Counted from the stretch's first letter, positions 19,490-29,274 are shown. The stretch: 48,777 nucleotides of DNA from an uncultured Acidimicrobiales bacterium (GCA_938015295.1 CALLQB010000080.1:1-48777); one strand, 5' to 3'. Program-made: numbers and translations. The notes: generated by a model from the letters alone, not told the origin.

Positions 19490-20434
19490 GTGAACCGCGA
19501 CGCACAAGCCAAGCCATCTTCGTCTATCGCCTACCTTGGGCCGGTCGGCACCTTTACCGAACAGGCCTTGTTCTCTCAACCCGACCTTGCCGCAGGTCAG
19601 CACCATCAGATGAACAACATGGCCGAGGTTCTTCGCTCGACAGCACGCGGCGATGTCGACTTCGGATTTGTCGCCATCGAGAACGCCATCGAAGGCACCG
19701 TCAACATCGCTCTCGACACGTTGGCGTTCGATCTCGACCTCTCTATTCAACGCGAAGTCGTCCTACCGATCCAAATGAACCTGATGGGTGTCGCCGGCAC
19801 AAGTGTCTCAGACCTCGAACTCGTTCTGTCTCACCACGTCGCAACAGCGCAATGTCGCGTGTGGCTCGACGCGAACCTGCCTGGCGTACCCTCCGAAGTC
19901 GCAAGTTCGACTGCCGAAGCAGCCAGATTGGTTGCCGAGGCCGGCGACCGCACAACGGCTGCCATTGCCCCCGCCCGATCCGCCGAGGTATACGGCCTCG
20001 AAATTTTGGCCGCTCACATCGAAGACCATCCAGAAAATCAGACCCGATTTTTGCTGGTCAGCGCGGAAGGTATTCCTGCACCTACGGGTCACGACAAGAC
20101 CTCGATCGTGATCCACCAACGCGAGGATCGGCCCGGAAGCCTCGTCGGCATTCTGCAGGAATTTGCGAGCCGACATGTCAACTTATCGACGCTGGTAAGC
20201 CGGCCAGCAAAGACTCGCCTCGGCGAGTATGCCTTCATCATCGACATGGAGGGGCACATTGCCGATGAGGTGGTCGGCGATGCGCTGCGCGATATCCAAA
20301 TGAAACACGGCGACGTGAAGGTCCTTGGCAGCTATCCCGCACTTGGCGAATCAGACGGCGCCCGCAGCGAGGCTGCTCAGGCGTGGACCGACGCGGACAA
20401 CTGGCTCCAATCGGTGCGCGGCGAAATCAGCTGA
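19490..20434 (+). CDS. pheA: Prephenate dehydratase
   Basis: Converts prephenate to phenylpyruvate in phenylalanine synthesis; cytoplasmic. The catalytic domain starts with IAYLGPVGTFTEQAL and contains the substrate-binding ENAIEGTV and the NQTRFLLV (TRF) motif with the conserved Thr. An ACT domain at about 205-285 (RPGSLVGILQEF, SRPAKTRLGEYAFIID) would bind phenylalanine for feedback inhibition. The start is GTG 19490 rather than an upstream TTG, since a -10 box ends 8 nt before it. The 314-residue length fits monofunctional PheA, with no chorismate mutase domain. Confidence 0.93.
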   Translation: MNRDAQAKPSSSIAYLGPVGTFTEQALFSQPDLAAGQHHQMNNMAEVLRSTARGDVDFGFVAIENAIEGTVNIALDTLAFDLDLSIQREVVLPIQMNLMGVAGTSVSDLELVLSHHVATAQCRVWLDANLPGVPSEVASSTAEAARLVAEAGDRTTAAIAPARSAEVYGLEILAAHIEDHPENQTRFLLVSAEGIPAPTGHDKTSIVIHQREDRPGSLVGILQEFASRHVNLSTLVSRPAKTRLGEYAFIIDMEGHIADEVVGDALRDIQMKHGDVKVLGSYPALGESDGARSEAAQAWTDADNWLQSVRGEIS

Positions 20435-20458
20435 CAGAAGCTCGATCGTCAAAGCGGG

Positions 20459-20464
20459 TAGCGT
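20459..20464 (+). promoter_or_regulatory. -10 box TAGCGT, leaderless start of amidase gene
   Basis: TAGCGT ends 7 nt before GTG 20472, 25 bp after the pheA stop codon. Confidence 0.55.
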
Positions 20465-20471
20465 GACCAGC

Positions 20472-21887
20472 GTGAACGCAACTGACCTGTGTTACGCCGG
20501 TGCCGCTGAACAGGCTCGCCGGATTCAATCTGGAGCCACCACCGCGACCGAGCTCATCAAGGCGACGCTCAACCGCATCACCACCATCGACCGGCAACTC
20601 AATTCGTACCGCGAAGTTCTTGCCGATCGTGCGCTCGACGCTGCGGCGCACGCCGACAGCCTTCTGGACAACAGCACGGCCTCTAGCAGCACGGCCGCAG
20701 AGTTTCCCCTGCTCGGCGTACCGGTCGCTATCAAGGACACCGTCGCGGTCTCTGGCGAGGTGACCAGTTTCGGCACCTCGGGAAATCACCACCCCGCTCT
20801 GGAAGACGATCCGGTCGTCGCGTCGCTCAAAGACGCTGGCGCGATCATCATCGGCATCACCACCTGCTCGGAGCTCGCCGTCTGGCCCTTCACCGAAACC
20901 AAGGCGTGGGGCGACACTCGTAACCCCTGGAACACAAAACTGAGTCCAGGGGGATCAAGCGGAGGAGCAGGAGCTGCCGTTGCTGCAGGGCTGTGTGGCC
21001 TCGCCTTAGGATCCGACGGGCTCGGGTCGATTCGCGTTCCAGCTGGGTTCACCGGCGTTTTCGGACTGAAACCGCAACGAGGTCGCGTTTGGCACGACAG
21101 CCGAGACTGGCAGGGCATGTCCGTCAACGGCCCACTCGCCCGAAACGTTGCCGATGCTGCGCTGTTCCTCGACGCAACATCGGTCGACCCCACCGGCGTT
21201 CCGGCCAACGGATTCGCCGGGCAATTGGCCACTCCACTCAACCCCCTACGAATAGCCGTTGCATGGAAACCTGTCGTCGGCCCCCCGGCTACCGCCAAGC
21301 TCGGCGACGATCAACGCTCGGCGGTGGTCGACATGATTCATACGCTCCGCGATCTCGGTCACACGGTGATCGAGCAAGAGTTCGACTTCGACCGGAAAGT
21401 CTCAAGTAGCGGCATGATCCGGTATCTGTCGGGCATCGCGCAAAGCGTCGATGTTCTCGACAACCCCGATGCACTCTCCAAGAGGACCCGAGCAATGGCC
21501 ACATACGGTCGCCTTATTCCAAACGGTGTTCTCAGAAGGACCCTTGGGTCCGAAGCGGAAAGCGCCCGACGGATCAACGGCATCTTCGACACGGTCGACA
21601 TCGTCGTCACGCCCGGGGCAACCCAGTCGCCCATTCGAGTCGGCTCACTTCGCGGCCGCAGCGCCATGATCACCCTCAACGTGTCCGGCAAACGCATTCC
21701 GTACTACGGACCGTGGAATGTTATTGGACAACCTGCAGCGTCGGTCCCGGCTGGTTTCGACAGCGAAGGAATGCCGGTGTCGGTACAACTTTGTGGCCGT
21801 CCCCACGACGAAACGACGCTGTTGCAACTGGCTGCCCAGATCGAGCAGGCAAAACCATGGGCCGGCACATTCCCGCCGGTCGACTGA
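20472..21887 (+). CDS. Amidase, amidase-signature family
   Basis: Cytoplasmic amide hydrolase of 471 residues. The Ser-cisSer-Lys triad is visible: Lys in VAIKDT, cis-Ser in GGSSGGAGAAVAAG and the nucleophile Ser in GSDGLGSIRVPAGF. Members hydrolyse varied amides; GatA is one, but there is no gatB or gatC nearby, so this is probably a general amidase. GatA is also less expected here because the window encodes a glutaminyl-tRNA synthetase. The true start is GTG 20472; the longer open frame upstream runs back into pheA and is not coding. It lies 66 bp before the ABC genes. Confidence 0.87.
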   Translation: MNATDLCYAGAAEQARRIQSGATTATELIKATLNRITTIDRQLNSYREVLADRALDAAAHADSLLDNSTASSSTAAEFPLLGVPVAIKDTVAVSGEVTSFGTSGNHHPALEDDPVVASLKDAGAIIIGITTCSELAVWPFTETKAWGDTRNPWNTKLSPGGSSGGAGAAVAAGLCGLALGSDGLGSIRVPAGFTGVFGLKPQRGRVWHDSRDWQGMSVNGPLARNVADAALFLDATSVDPTGVPANGFAGQLATPLNPLRIAVAWKPVVGPPATAKLGDDQRSAVVDMIHTLRDLGHTVIEQEFDFDRKVSSSGMIRYLSGIAQSVDVLDNPDALSKRTRAMATYGRLIPNGVLRRTLGSEAESARRINGIFDTVDIVVTPGATQSPIRVGSLRGRSAMITLNVSGKRIPYYGPWNVIGQPAASVPAGFDSEGMPVSVQLCGRPHDETTLLQLAAQIEQAKPWAGTFPPVD

Positions 21888-21940
21888 CACAACTCGCCAG
21901 CAGCCTCACGCAGACGTTCGGGTTTCAGCACATCGAACGA

Positions 21941-21946
21941 TAGGTT
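21941..21946 (+). promoter_or_regulatory. -10 box TAGGTT, leaderless start of ABC exporter operon
   Basis: TAGGTT ends 7 nt before GTG 21954. Confidence 0.55.
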
Positions 21947-21953
21947 CGGACCA

Positions 21954-23705
21954 GTGAAGGCAATTGTCGGCGTCTGGCCGTGGGTCAAGCCGTATTGGCG
22001 GTATGCAGCGGCAGCGCTCATCGGCACCGTCATCAACGTGCTGATCAACTTGCTGATCCCGCTGCAGACATCGCGGGTAATCGACGACGGCATCGCACTG
22101 GACGACGGCGGCCTTGTACGCAACACCGTGCTCACCATGATCGGCCTCATCCTCGGCGGCATGGTTATCTCGGCAATCACCAGCGCAATGGCTGTTCGTC
22201 TTGCGTTCAACGCGGTTACCGACCTGCGACGCGACCTCTACAGCCAGGCACAATCGTTCTCCTTCGGCAACCTCGATCATCTGGCTTCTGGCGAAATCCT
22301 CACTCGTCTCACCAGCGATATCACCAAAATCACCACTATTTTGACGATGGGCTTGTCGTTCATTGCGCAGACGCCACTGATGTTTGCTGGAGCGCTGCTG
22401 GCGATCATCGCCATCGATGCTTCGCTGTCGATCATCGTGCTCTGCATGGTGCCGGTCATCGGCGCCGTGGTCTGGTACGTGCTGGCCCGCTCGGGGCTTC
22501 TCTACGATGCGGTGCAGTCACGCCTCGACCGGCTCAACACCGTTCTCCAAGAAAACATCGAGGGCGTCGAGGTCATCAAAGCGTTCGTCCGCCAGGACCA
22601 CCAGACCAAGCGGTTCGACCAGGTAGCAGACGACCTTGCCGACCAGTCGATCATCGTCAACCAACTCGTCGCTTCGCTGATGCCGACACTGACGGCGGTT
22701 TCGTCGTTCGGCGTAGCAGCAGTGCTGTGGCTGGGCGGAAACAACGTCATCGACGGCACGCTGAGCGACGGCAATCTGGTTGCGTTCATCTCCTACCTGG
22801 CCATGGTCGCGATGCCGATGATGATGTTCGCGTTCATCCAACCAATGCTGTCGGCGGCCGGCGCATCGATGGCCCGCATCAGCCAGGTCCTCGACGAGCA
22901 ACCAGACGTGCCGGACTCCGTCGGCGGTATCGACCTTGGTCAGCAGAAGTCGCCCGGCGACATCCGCTTCGAAGGTGTCAGCTTTCGCTACGACGCTCGC
23001 AATCCCGAGGCCAATCACGAAGAAGCTCTTACTTCGATCGACCTCCACATCGAACAGGGCAGCACGGTTGCAATTCTTGGTGCGACCGGGTCTGGAAAGT
23101 CGACCCTTGTGCACTTGATCCCACGGTTCTACGACGCGACCGAGGGCGTCGTTCGCGTGGGCGGTATCGATGTCAAAAACCTCACCAAGTCGTCGTTGCG
23201 TCAAAACGTGGGCATTGCACTGCAAGAACCCGAGCTGTTCAGCGGCAGCGTGATGGAGAACCTCCGCTTCGGCCGGCCCGAAGCAACCGACGACGAGGTG
23301 ATCGCCGCAGCAAAAGCCGCGCAGGCCCACACCTTCGTGACCGCGATGACCAACGGGTACGAGGCACAGATCGAACAGAACGGGGCAAACCTCTCGGGCG
23401 GGCAGCGGCAACGTTTGGCGATTGCCCGCACGCTCGTTGTCGATCCGGCGATTCTCATTCTCGACGACTCGACAAGCGCCGTCGATCTCGAAACCGAGGC
23501 CCACATCCAATCAGCCCTCGAGGCCTACACCGACCAAACCGTCGTCCTCGTCGCGCAACGCATTAGCACGGCTCTAGGTGCCGACATCATCGTTGTTCTC
23601 GAAAAGGGATGTATCTGCGCAGTCGGCACCCACGACGACCTTTTGGCCAACAGCGACGTGTATCAAGAGATCTTCCGGTCGCAGCTCGGGGAGCCGGTTG
23701 CATGA
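21954..23705 (+). CDS. ABC exporter, subunit with degenerate ATP site
   Basis: Half-transporter of 583 residues: six membrane helices (about 1-310) fused to an ATPase domain (about 340-575). Walker A is GATGSGKST at about 376, and the signature NLSGGQRQRLAIART is canonical. The catalytic Glu after Walker B is replaced by Asp505 (LILDDSTSAVD), and the switch His by Gln535 (LVAQRIS). This is the pattern known for the inactive-site subunit of heterodimeric exporters such as TM287/288, BmrCD and LmrCD. The next gene supplies the active-site partner. The substrate cannot be told; drugs, lipids or peptides are usual. Confidence 0.9.
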   Translation: MKAIVGVWPWVKPYWRYAAAALIGTVINVLINLLIPLQTSRVIDDGIALDDGGLVRNTVLTMIGLILGGMVISAITSAMAVRLAFNAVTDLRRDLYSQAQSFSFGNLDHLASGEILTRLTSDITKITTILTMGLSFIAQTPLMFAGALLAIIAIDASLSIIVLCMVPVIGAVVWYVLARSGLLYDAVQSRLDRLNTVLQENIEGVEVIKAFVRQDHQTKRFDQVADDLADQSIIVNQLVASLMPTLTAVSSFGVAAVLWLGGNNVIDGTLSDGNLVAFISYLAMVAMPMMMFAFIQPMLSAAGASMARISQVLDEQPDVPDSVGGIDLGQQKSPGDIRFEGVSFRYDARNPEANHEEALTSIDLHIEQGSTVAILGATGSGKSTLVHLIPRFYDATEGVVRVGGIDVKNLTKSSLRQNVGIALQEPELFSGSVMENLRFGRPEATDDEVIAAAKAAQAHTFVTAMTNGYEAQIEQNGANLSGGQRQRLAIARTLVVDPAILILDDSTSAVDLETEAHIQSALEAYTDQTVVLVAQRISTALGADIIVVLEKGCICAVGTHDDLLANSDVYQEIFRSQLGEPVA

Positions 23706-25516
23706 CCGAAGCCCGACGCACCTACACCCCTGGCGGCATGGGGCAACCAATCGACCGCGACGCGAAGAGCAGCGATTCTTTTCGACGGCTCATGGGGTAC
23801 CTGCAGCCGTTCAAGTTCAGGCTTCTCGCCAGCGTTGCGCTTGTTTTCATCGCCGCCCTTCTCAACCTGATCGGCCCGTGGCTGCAGGGCGTAGCGATCG
23901 ACGACTACATAGCAACCCGCGACCGCGACGGCCTGCGAACCATCGTCATCATCTTGGTGCTGACCTACCTCGGAGCCCTGCTGGCTGGGCTCATTTACGG
24001 ACGGTCTGTCGCCGCAGTCGCACAACGCGTGATGGCGCAACTCCGCCAAGACCTCTTCGCGCGCCTGCAAACACTTTCGATGCGATTCTTCGACCGCAAC
24101 CGAACTGGCGACCTCATGAGTCGGGTCACCAATGACGTCGACGCGGTCGATCAACTGCTGAGCCAGAACCTTCTCAACATTCTCAACTCCGCCATCCAGA
24201 TCGTGAGCCTTCTTGGCATCATGTTCTTCCTCGATTGGCGGATGACCCTCGCCGCGCTTCTTCCGGTGCCCATCGTGCTGTTCATCGTCGGTCGAATTGC
24301 TGGCATGTCTCGGCCCGCGTTCGTCGACTACCAGCGCAGCATCGGCGGCCTCAACTCTGTCGCACAAGAGCGCCTCGGCGGACAGCGAGCCGTGATCTCA
24401 CTTGATCGCCAAGACACGGCCCGCAAAGAATTCGCCGACGCAAACGAAGGGACCAGGGCGAAAGGCATTCGCGCACAAACCCTCACCGTGCTGATGATGC
24501 CGTTGATGTTCGGGCTCGGAAACCTGAGCACGGTATCTGTCGTCGGCGTCGGCGCATGGTTGGCAGTGAGCGGCGACGGCAACGGCGTCACCATTGGACT
24601 GATCGCCTCGTTCGTTACCTATTCGAGCCGACTTGGTCGCCCGCTCGGCACCATCGCCAACACCGTCACCTCAGTGTTCGCCGCGCTTGCCGGCGCAAGC
24701 AGAGTGTTCGAGCTCCTCGACGAAGAGCCCGACCTTGTCGACAAACCCGAAGCCCCCGTCCTCGGGGCCGTCGACGGTACGGTTCGTTTCGACGACGTCG
24801 ATTTCTCCTACGTTCAGGGCGAGCACATCCTCTCCGACGTCTCGTTCGAAGCGAAACCAGGTCAGATGGTTGGGCTCGTCGGCCCGACCGGCGCCGGCAA
24901 GTCGACCATCATCAACGTGCTCAACCGGTTCTACGACATCGAAGCCGGGTCGGTAACCGTCGACGGGCATGACCTTCGCGATGTGCAGACCGATTCGCTT
25001 CGCCAACAGTTGGGCATCGTGCTGCAACGCACCTTCCTCTTCACCGATACCGTGCGCGAGAACATCAGATTCGGGCGGCTCGATGCGACCGACAGCGAGG
25101 TCGAGGACGCGGCCCGGCTAGCCAACGCCGATCACTTCATACGAGCACTTCCCCACGGCTACGACACGATCGTTTCCGAGGGCGGAAACAACCTGTCGCT
25201 CGGGCAGCGACAATTGCTAGCCATCGCCCGCGCCGCCCTTTCGAATCCGACGCTTCTCGTACTCGATGAAGCGACGAGCTCGGTCGACACTCGCACCGAA
25301 CGCGCCATTCAAAAGGCCTTCATTAGCCTGATGGATGGGCGGACAAGCTTCGTGATTGCGCACCGACTTTCGACCATCCGCGACGCCGATCTGATTCTGG
25401 TGTTGCAAGACGGCCGGATCACCGAACGCGGAACCCACGATGAGCTCCTCGAACTCGACGGCTTCTACCACAACCTCTATACGACGCAGTTCCGCGGAAC
25501 CACACCAGCGTTTTAG
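23702..25516 (+). CDS. ABC exporter, subunit with intact catalytic residues
   Basis: Second half of the heterodimer, 604 residues, six membrane helices then an ATPase domain. Walker A is GPTGAGKST; the catalytic Glu523 (LVLDEATSS) and switch His554 (IAHRLS) are present. The signature is altered to LSLGQ (498-502). In the head-to-tail dimer this altered signature would face the degenerate Walker site of the first subunit, so the two sets of changes fit together. The start ATG 23702 overlaps the previous stop by 4 bp (ATGA) and has GGGGAG 8 nt upstream; upstream in-frame ATGs lie inside the first gene. Confidence 0.92.
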   Translation: MTEARRTYTPGGMGQPIDRDAKSSDSFRRLMGYLQPFKFRLLASVALVFIAALLNLIGPWLQGVAIDDYIATRDRDGLRTIVIILVLTYLGALLAGLIYGRSVAAVAQRVMAQLRQDLFARLQTLSMRFFDRNRTGDLMSRVTNDVDAVDQLLSQNLLNILNSAIQIVSLLGIMFFLDWRMTLAALLPVPIVLFIVGRIAGMSRPAFVDYQRSIGGLNSVAQERLGGQRAVISLDRQDTARKEFADANEGTRAKGIRAQTLTVLMMPLMFGLGNLSTVSVVGVGAWLAVSGDGNGVTIGLIASFVTYSSRLGRPLGTIANTVTSVFAALAGASRVFELLDEEPDLVDKPEAPVLGAVDGTVRFDDVDFSYVQGEHILSDVSFEAKPGQMVGLVGPTGAGKSTIINVLNRFYDIEAGSVTVDGHDLRDVQTDSLRQQLGIVLQRTFLFTDTVRENIRFGRLDATDSEVEDAARLANADHFIRALPHGYDTIVSEGGNNLSLGQRQLLAIARAALSNPTLLVLDEATSSVDTRTERAIQKAFISLMDGRTSFVIAHRLSTIRDADLILVLQDGRITERGTHDELLELDGFYHNLYTTQFRGTTPAF

Positions 25517-25630
25517 CACCGACGCCAGTCGTGCCGACGCACGCGAACACCGTTCGCATGCCGATCGCAGAACAATTTCTGCTCCACTTTTTGAGCGGGC
25601 GCGCCGACAAAAGGGGTCGGAGGCGGAGCA

Positions 25631-28318
25631 ATGACTGCACCACTGGACGACGGCATCACGACCACCCGAGCAAAGTTCACTCCTCCGCGCATAACGGGCG
25701 GCCTCAGCGTTGCCACGTTGCTCATTGTTCTTTCGCTCATCCCGCTCGCTGGTGCAGCATGGTTCGCCGGGCTGAAGCTCACCGAGGTATCGACATCTCG
25801 CCACCAAGCAGAAACAGTCAACGACTCGACCGCCGAATTGTTGCTCCTTACCGGACTACGGGCGGAAATTCTCGAGGAACGCAACTGGGCTTCGATCACC
25901 CGAGGGCTTCCGCAGGTCGGGGTCTCCAATGACCTCGTCAAAACGCTTACCGGTATCGATCCAATCGAGGAAGAAACGCTTGCAACACAGCGCGTAGACG
26001 GCTTCGTAGACGAGCTCGGATTGCGGTTCATTGCCTCGGACATCAACGCCATTCGATCGAACCCAACAACCAATCTCAGCGAGGTCGACGACAGCTACAC
26101 CCAGATCGAACTTCGCCTCTCTGAGCAATCCGACGCCATTCTCGACGAACTGCTCCTTCTTGCGGGCGAGCTCCAGGGCGGCGGGCAGCTCGCTACCTCG
26201 TTGAATATTCTTGACGCATCGGTTACCGCCCAAAAAGCGTTCGCCGCAGAGCTAACCAACTACTTCAGCGGTGAGTTCTCGGGCCTCGAGACCTCCGAGG
26301 AAGATGTTGCGGAAATTCTTAGCGCCCAGGCCCTTCGAAGCGATGCCCTAGCGACGATCGAGCGGATCTCAGGAAGCGACCTCGAGACCACTGCCGCACT
26401 TCGGGCACTTCGCACTTCGCCCGACGTCAGAACATTCGAGACCGAAGCAGCCAACCTCATAACCGAAGCCTTCGACAGCTTCGTTCCCGAAGTGGGCACC
26501 GAAGGCAACGATCTTCTCGCCGACCTGAACCAGCTCGCGCAGACGTTTCTCGCCGGCGCTCAAGCTGCCGACACTCACTTGTTGCTTGTCAACGCCTCAG
26601 CAAGCGATGTCGCTGAGGCAAATCAGCAAATCGTGGATAGGGCAGAAGCCGACAACGAACGGGCACGGCTTCTCATCGTGCTCCTCGCGATCGCGTCGCT
26701 GTTCTTCACGCTGAGCATCTCTCGCATCATTGGAAAACCGCTTCGCAAACTCGCCGCAGCTGCACAACACCTTCGCGATGGCGACACCCGCCACCGCGCG
26801 ACCTTGCAAGGGCCAACCGAGGTCCGCGAGGCAGCGACAGCGATCAATGAGGCAGCAGCGCATCTTGAGCTGGCCGAACGGCAGGCCACCGCACTAGCCG
26901 AAGGGGCACTGACTCACGACTCGCTCAAGGAGGCTGCCCCCGGCACACTCGGATCCTCCCTGCAGAACGCGGTGCACACTCTCGCTGAGTCACTCGCGGA
27001 ACGCGAGTCGTTCCGCAAACAACTTGCGCACGAGGCCACACACGACGGCCTAACCCACATCCCAAACCGCAACGCGGCCCTCGACCACCTCCGCAAAAGC
27101 GTCGCCCGCACTCGCCGAACAGACGGCATCATCGCCGTGATGTTCCTCGATCTCGACGGCTTCAAAGCCATCAACGATGAACACGGCCACCAGGCCGGTG
27201 ACTCGGTTCTGCACGTGGTCGCACACCGTCTGCTGGGCGCCCTCCGCGAAGGAGACAGCGTTGGCCGACTCGGGGGCGATGAGTTCCTCGTCATTGCCGA
27301 ACCAATCGCCGGGCCAGAGGATGCGGTTGCACTCGCCGAGCGGTTGCTCGAAGCCGTGTCAGCCCCAATCCATTATGAAAATCTGCAGCTCGTGGTAACC
27401 CCGAGCATCGGTATCGCACTGACGAGCGACGCCGATCTCACCGCCGACGAACTGCTCTATGACGCCGATGTCGCTGTCTACAAGGCCAAAGCCGCAGGCC
27501 GAGGCTGCATCGAACTTTGTGATGAAGAACTCAAGGCGACGCTGGCGTATCAGGCCGACATGCAGGTCGCATTACAGAGGGCAATCGCAACCGACGAACT
27601 GACGATGTTCTACCAACCAATCATGAGCCAAGACGGTGCCGTACGAGGCGCCGAAGCTCTTCTGCGGTGGAAGCGCCCCGGACACGGTCAGATCTCGCCC
27701 GGCGAGTTCATCCCGTTGGCAGAACGCAGCGAACTCATCATCGAACTCGACAACTGGGTGCTCGGCACGGTCGGTCGTCAGCTCGCCGAATGGGCCGACG
27801 ACGACGTACTGCAGGCGCTGCCGGTATCGATCAACATTTCTGCCCGCCACCTCGCGTCGGACCACTTCGTGCCAACCGTGCTTTCGGTCGTCGACCAGTT
27901 TGAACTCGACCCAGAACGAATGATCATCGAGGTCACCGAAAGCTCGCTCCTCGCCGACCCCAACGACGCCGCCAAGAAACTCGCCGAACTTCGAGCAGCT
28001 GGAGTTCGTTCGGCTATCGACGATTTCGGCACGGGCTACACGTCGCTCGCCCATCTGATGACGCTACCGATCGACATCGTGAAGATCGACCGTCGATTCA
28101 CCGCTGACTCCGACGTTGCAGCGCTCGTCGAACTCATCATCGAGACCGGCCACCTTCTTGGTGCAACGATCACCGCCGAAGGGATAGAGACCGTCGAACA
28201 AGCCGACCGTATGCGCCAACTCGGCAGCGACGAGCTGCAAGGTTTCCTCTTTGGGTACCCGAGCGAACCGGCAGCCTTCGTCGAATTCGCCCGCAATGCG
28301 GCTCAGACAGCCAGGTAA
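25631..28318 (+). CDS. Membrane sensor with HAMP, GGDEF and EAL domains
   Basis: Cyclic di-GMP enzyme of 895 residues. One membrane helix near 25-47 and another near 344-362 bracket an extracytoplasmic, mostly helical sensor domain. HAMP (about 363-415) links to GGDEF (about 460-620) and EAL (about 635-890). GGDEF is exact at 548-552, and the inhibitory I-site RxxD (REGD) lies five residues before it. The EAL domain keeps EALLRW (675), NISARHL, IEVTESS, DDFGTGYTS, KIDRRF and AEGIE. Both synthesis and hydrolysis therefore appear possible. The sensor ligand is unknown. The ATG has GGAGGCGGAG just upstream. Its 3' end overlaps the convergent MBL gene by 16 bp. Confidence 0.92.
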   Translation: MTAPLDDGITTTRAKFTPPRITGGLSVATLLIVLSLIPLAGAAWFAGLKLTEVSTSRHQAETVNDSTAELLLLTGLRAEILEERNWASITRGLPQVGVSNDLVKTLTGIDPIEEETLATQRVDGFVDELGLRFIASDINAIRSNPTTNLSEVDDSYTQIELRLSEQSDAILDELLLLAGELQGGGQLATSLNILDASVTAQKAFAAELTNYFSGEFSGLETSEEDVAEILSAQALRSDALATIERISGSDLETTAALRALRTSPDVRTFETEAANLITEAFDSFVPEVGTEGNDLLADLNQLAQTFLAGAQAADTHLLLVNASASDVAEANQQIVDRAEADNERARLLIVLLAIASLFFTLSISRIIGKPLRKLAAAAQHLRDGDTRHRATLQGPTEVREAATAINEAAAHLELAERQATALAEGALTHDSLKEAAPGTLGSSLQNAVHTLAESLAERESFRKQLAHEATHDGLTHIPNRNAALDHLRKSVARTRRTDGIIAVMFLDLDGFKAINDEHGHQAGDSVLHVVAHRLLGALREGDSVGRLGGDEFLVIAEPIAGPEDAVALAERLLEAVSAPIHYENLQLVVTPSIGIALTSDADLTADELLYDADVAVYKAKAAGRGCIELCDEELKATLAYQADMQVALQRAIATDELTMFYQPIMSQDGAVRGAEALLRWKRPGHGQISPGEFIPLAERSELIIELDNWVLGTVGRQLAEWADDDVLQALPVSINISARHLASDHFVPTVLSVVDQFELDPERMIIEVTESSLLADPNDAAKKLAELRAAGVRSAIDDFGTGYTSLAHLMTLPIDIVKIDRRFTADSDVAALVELIIETGHLLGATITAEGIETVEQADRMRQLGSDELQGFLFGYPSEPAAFVEFARNAAQTAR

Positions 28319-29229
28319 CGACCCGACTCAACCTCGATCGCCTCGCCACGCGCAAGCATGCGAGCGATATGCATTTCGGCGCTGCGCGTCTCTACAGAAT
28401 CGGCGAAGACATGTTCGACATGCGGTCGATAAATGAACCGGGTCGCGACCATGTCTGCAACCGATTTCGGTTCGGCCAGAAAGTCGAGCATCGCACGGTG
28501 GCGACGATCGATCACGGCATGGAAGCCGTCGAGAAGTTCGAGAAAAGCAGCGCGCCCTTCGATGATGCCCTTGTGATGAAAGGTGACGTACCAGTCGGCT
28601 TCTTCTTCACGCACCTGCGCGAGGCTCGCGTCGAACTCTTCGAGGTCGCTCCAAAGGTCGCCGTAATACGGGCCGAAGCCGGTGAGGTCGATGTCGCTCA
28701 GGAAAAACACGCCGCCATCGATACGGAATCCGCTGTGTCCGCGGGTATGTCCCGGCAGATGCACCGCGTCCATCCCCATACCGCCAAGGTCGAAGCGGTG
28801 ACCATCGCTGAACCCGGTGGCATCAGGGCGAGGCGTGTAGTTGAACTCTTCGAGAATCTGTGAGCCGAAGGTTGAGGCGGTGTCCTGGTCGAGGCCGTAC
28901 ACCTTGAGAAGGCCATCGAGTGAGTGGGCGCCGAGCAAATCGGCATCGTGGATATGGACCCGGGCGTCAGGAAACGTGCCGTTGCCGGCCAGGTGGTCCT
29001 CGTGGGCGTGTGAATTCACCACAATGTCAACCGGTACGGGTGCGCCACCCTTGGCGACCACCGTTACCGACGGGTCGATGATCGCAGTTTCTGCCGAACC
29101 CTGAATAAGCAGGGTGTTGCCCGACGGATACTTGCCACCATCAGCACCGACGAGCACCGAGACATTGTCGGTGAGCCAAATCTGGCTCTCGTCCCACTGC
29201 GCAGGTGTACGTGTTGTGCCGTTCATCAT
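28303..29229 (-). CDS. MBL-fold metallo-hydrolase
   Basis: Metallo-beta-lactamase-fold protein of 308 residues. Ligands: NSHAHEDHLAGN (HxHxDH), LPGHTRGHSGF, the Asp in FLSDIDL and the His pair in TFHHKG. The C-terminal about 100 residues are helical, as in some lactonase and RNase-Z-like hydrolases. The substrate is unknown. I place the start at ATG 29229 (MMNGTTRTPAQ) because the longer open frame reaches into the divergent dehydrogenase promoter; the next codon, also ATG, is an alternative. It is unrelated in detail to the other MBL protein in this window. Confidence 0.82.
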   Translation of the reverse strand: MMNGTTRTPAQWDESQIWLTDNVSVLVGADGGKYPSGNTLLIQGSAETAIIDPSVTVVAKGGAPVPVDIVVNSHAHEDHLAGNGTFPDARVHIHDADLLGAHSLDGLLKVYGLDQDTASTFGSQILEEFNYTPRPDATGFSDGHRFDLGGMGMDAVHLPGHTRGHSGFRIDGGVFFLSDIDLTGFGPYYGDLWSDLEEFDASLAQVREEEADWYVTFHHKGIIEGRAAFLELLDGFHAVIDRRHRAMLDFLAEPKSVADMVATRFIYRPHVEHVFADSVETRSAEMHIARMLARGEAIEVESGRYLAV

Positions 29230-29274
29230 TTCAAGAGTTTGCGTCGAAGCCCCACTAGGCAGCAATCTCGGGGC

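Noticed and set aside
20325..20471. N-terminal extension of the amidase into pheA
   Set aside because: It overlaps pheA out of frame; a -10 box and GTG at 20472 give a better start.
20472..21887. GatA subunit of Glu-tRNA amidotransferase
   Set aside because: No gatB or gatC nearby and glnS is present; a general amidase is more likely.
22518..23510. 330-codon minus-strand frame
   Set aside because: Antisense to the first ABC subunit, whose motifs are unambiguous.
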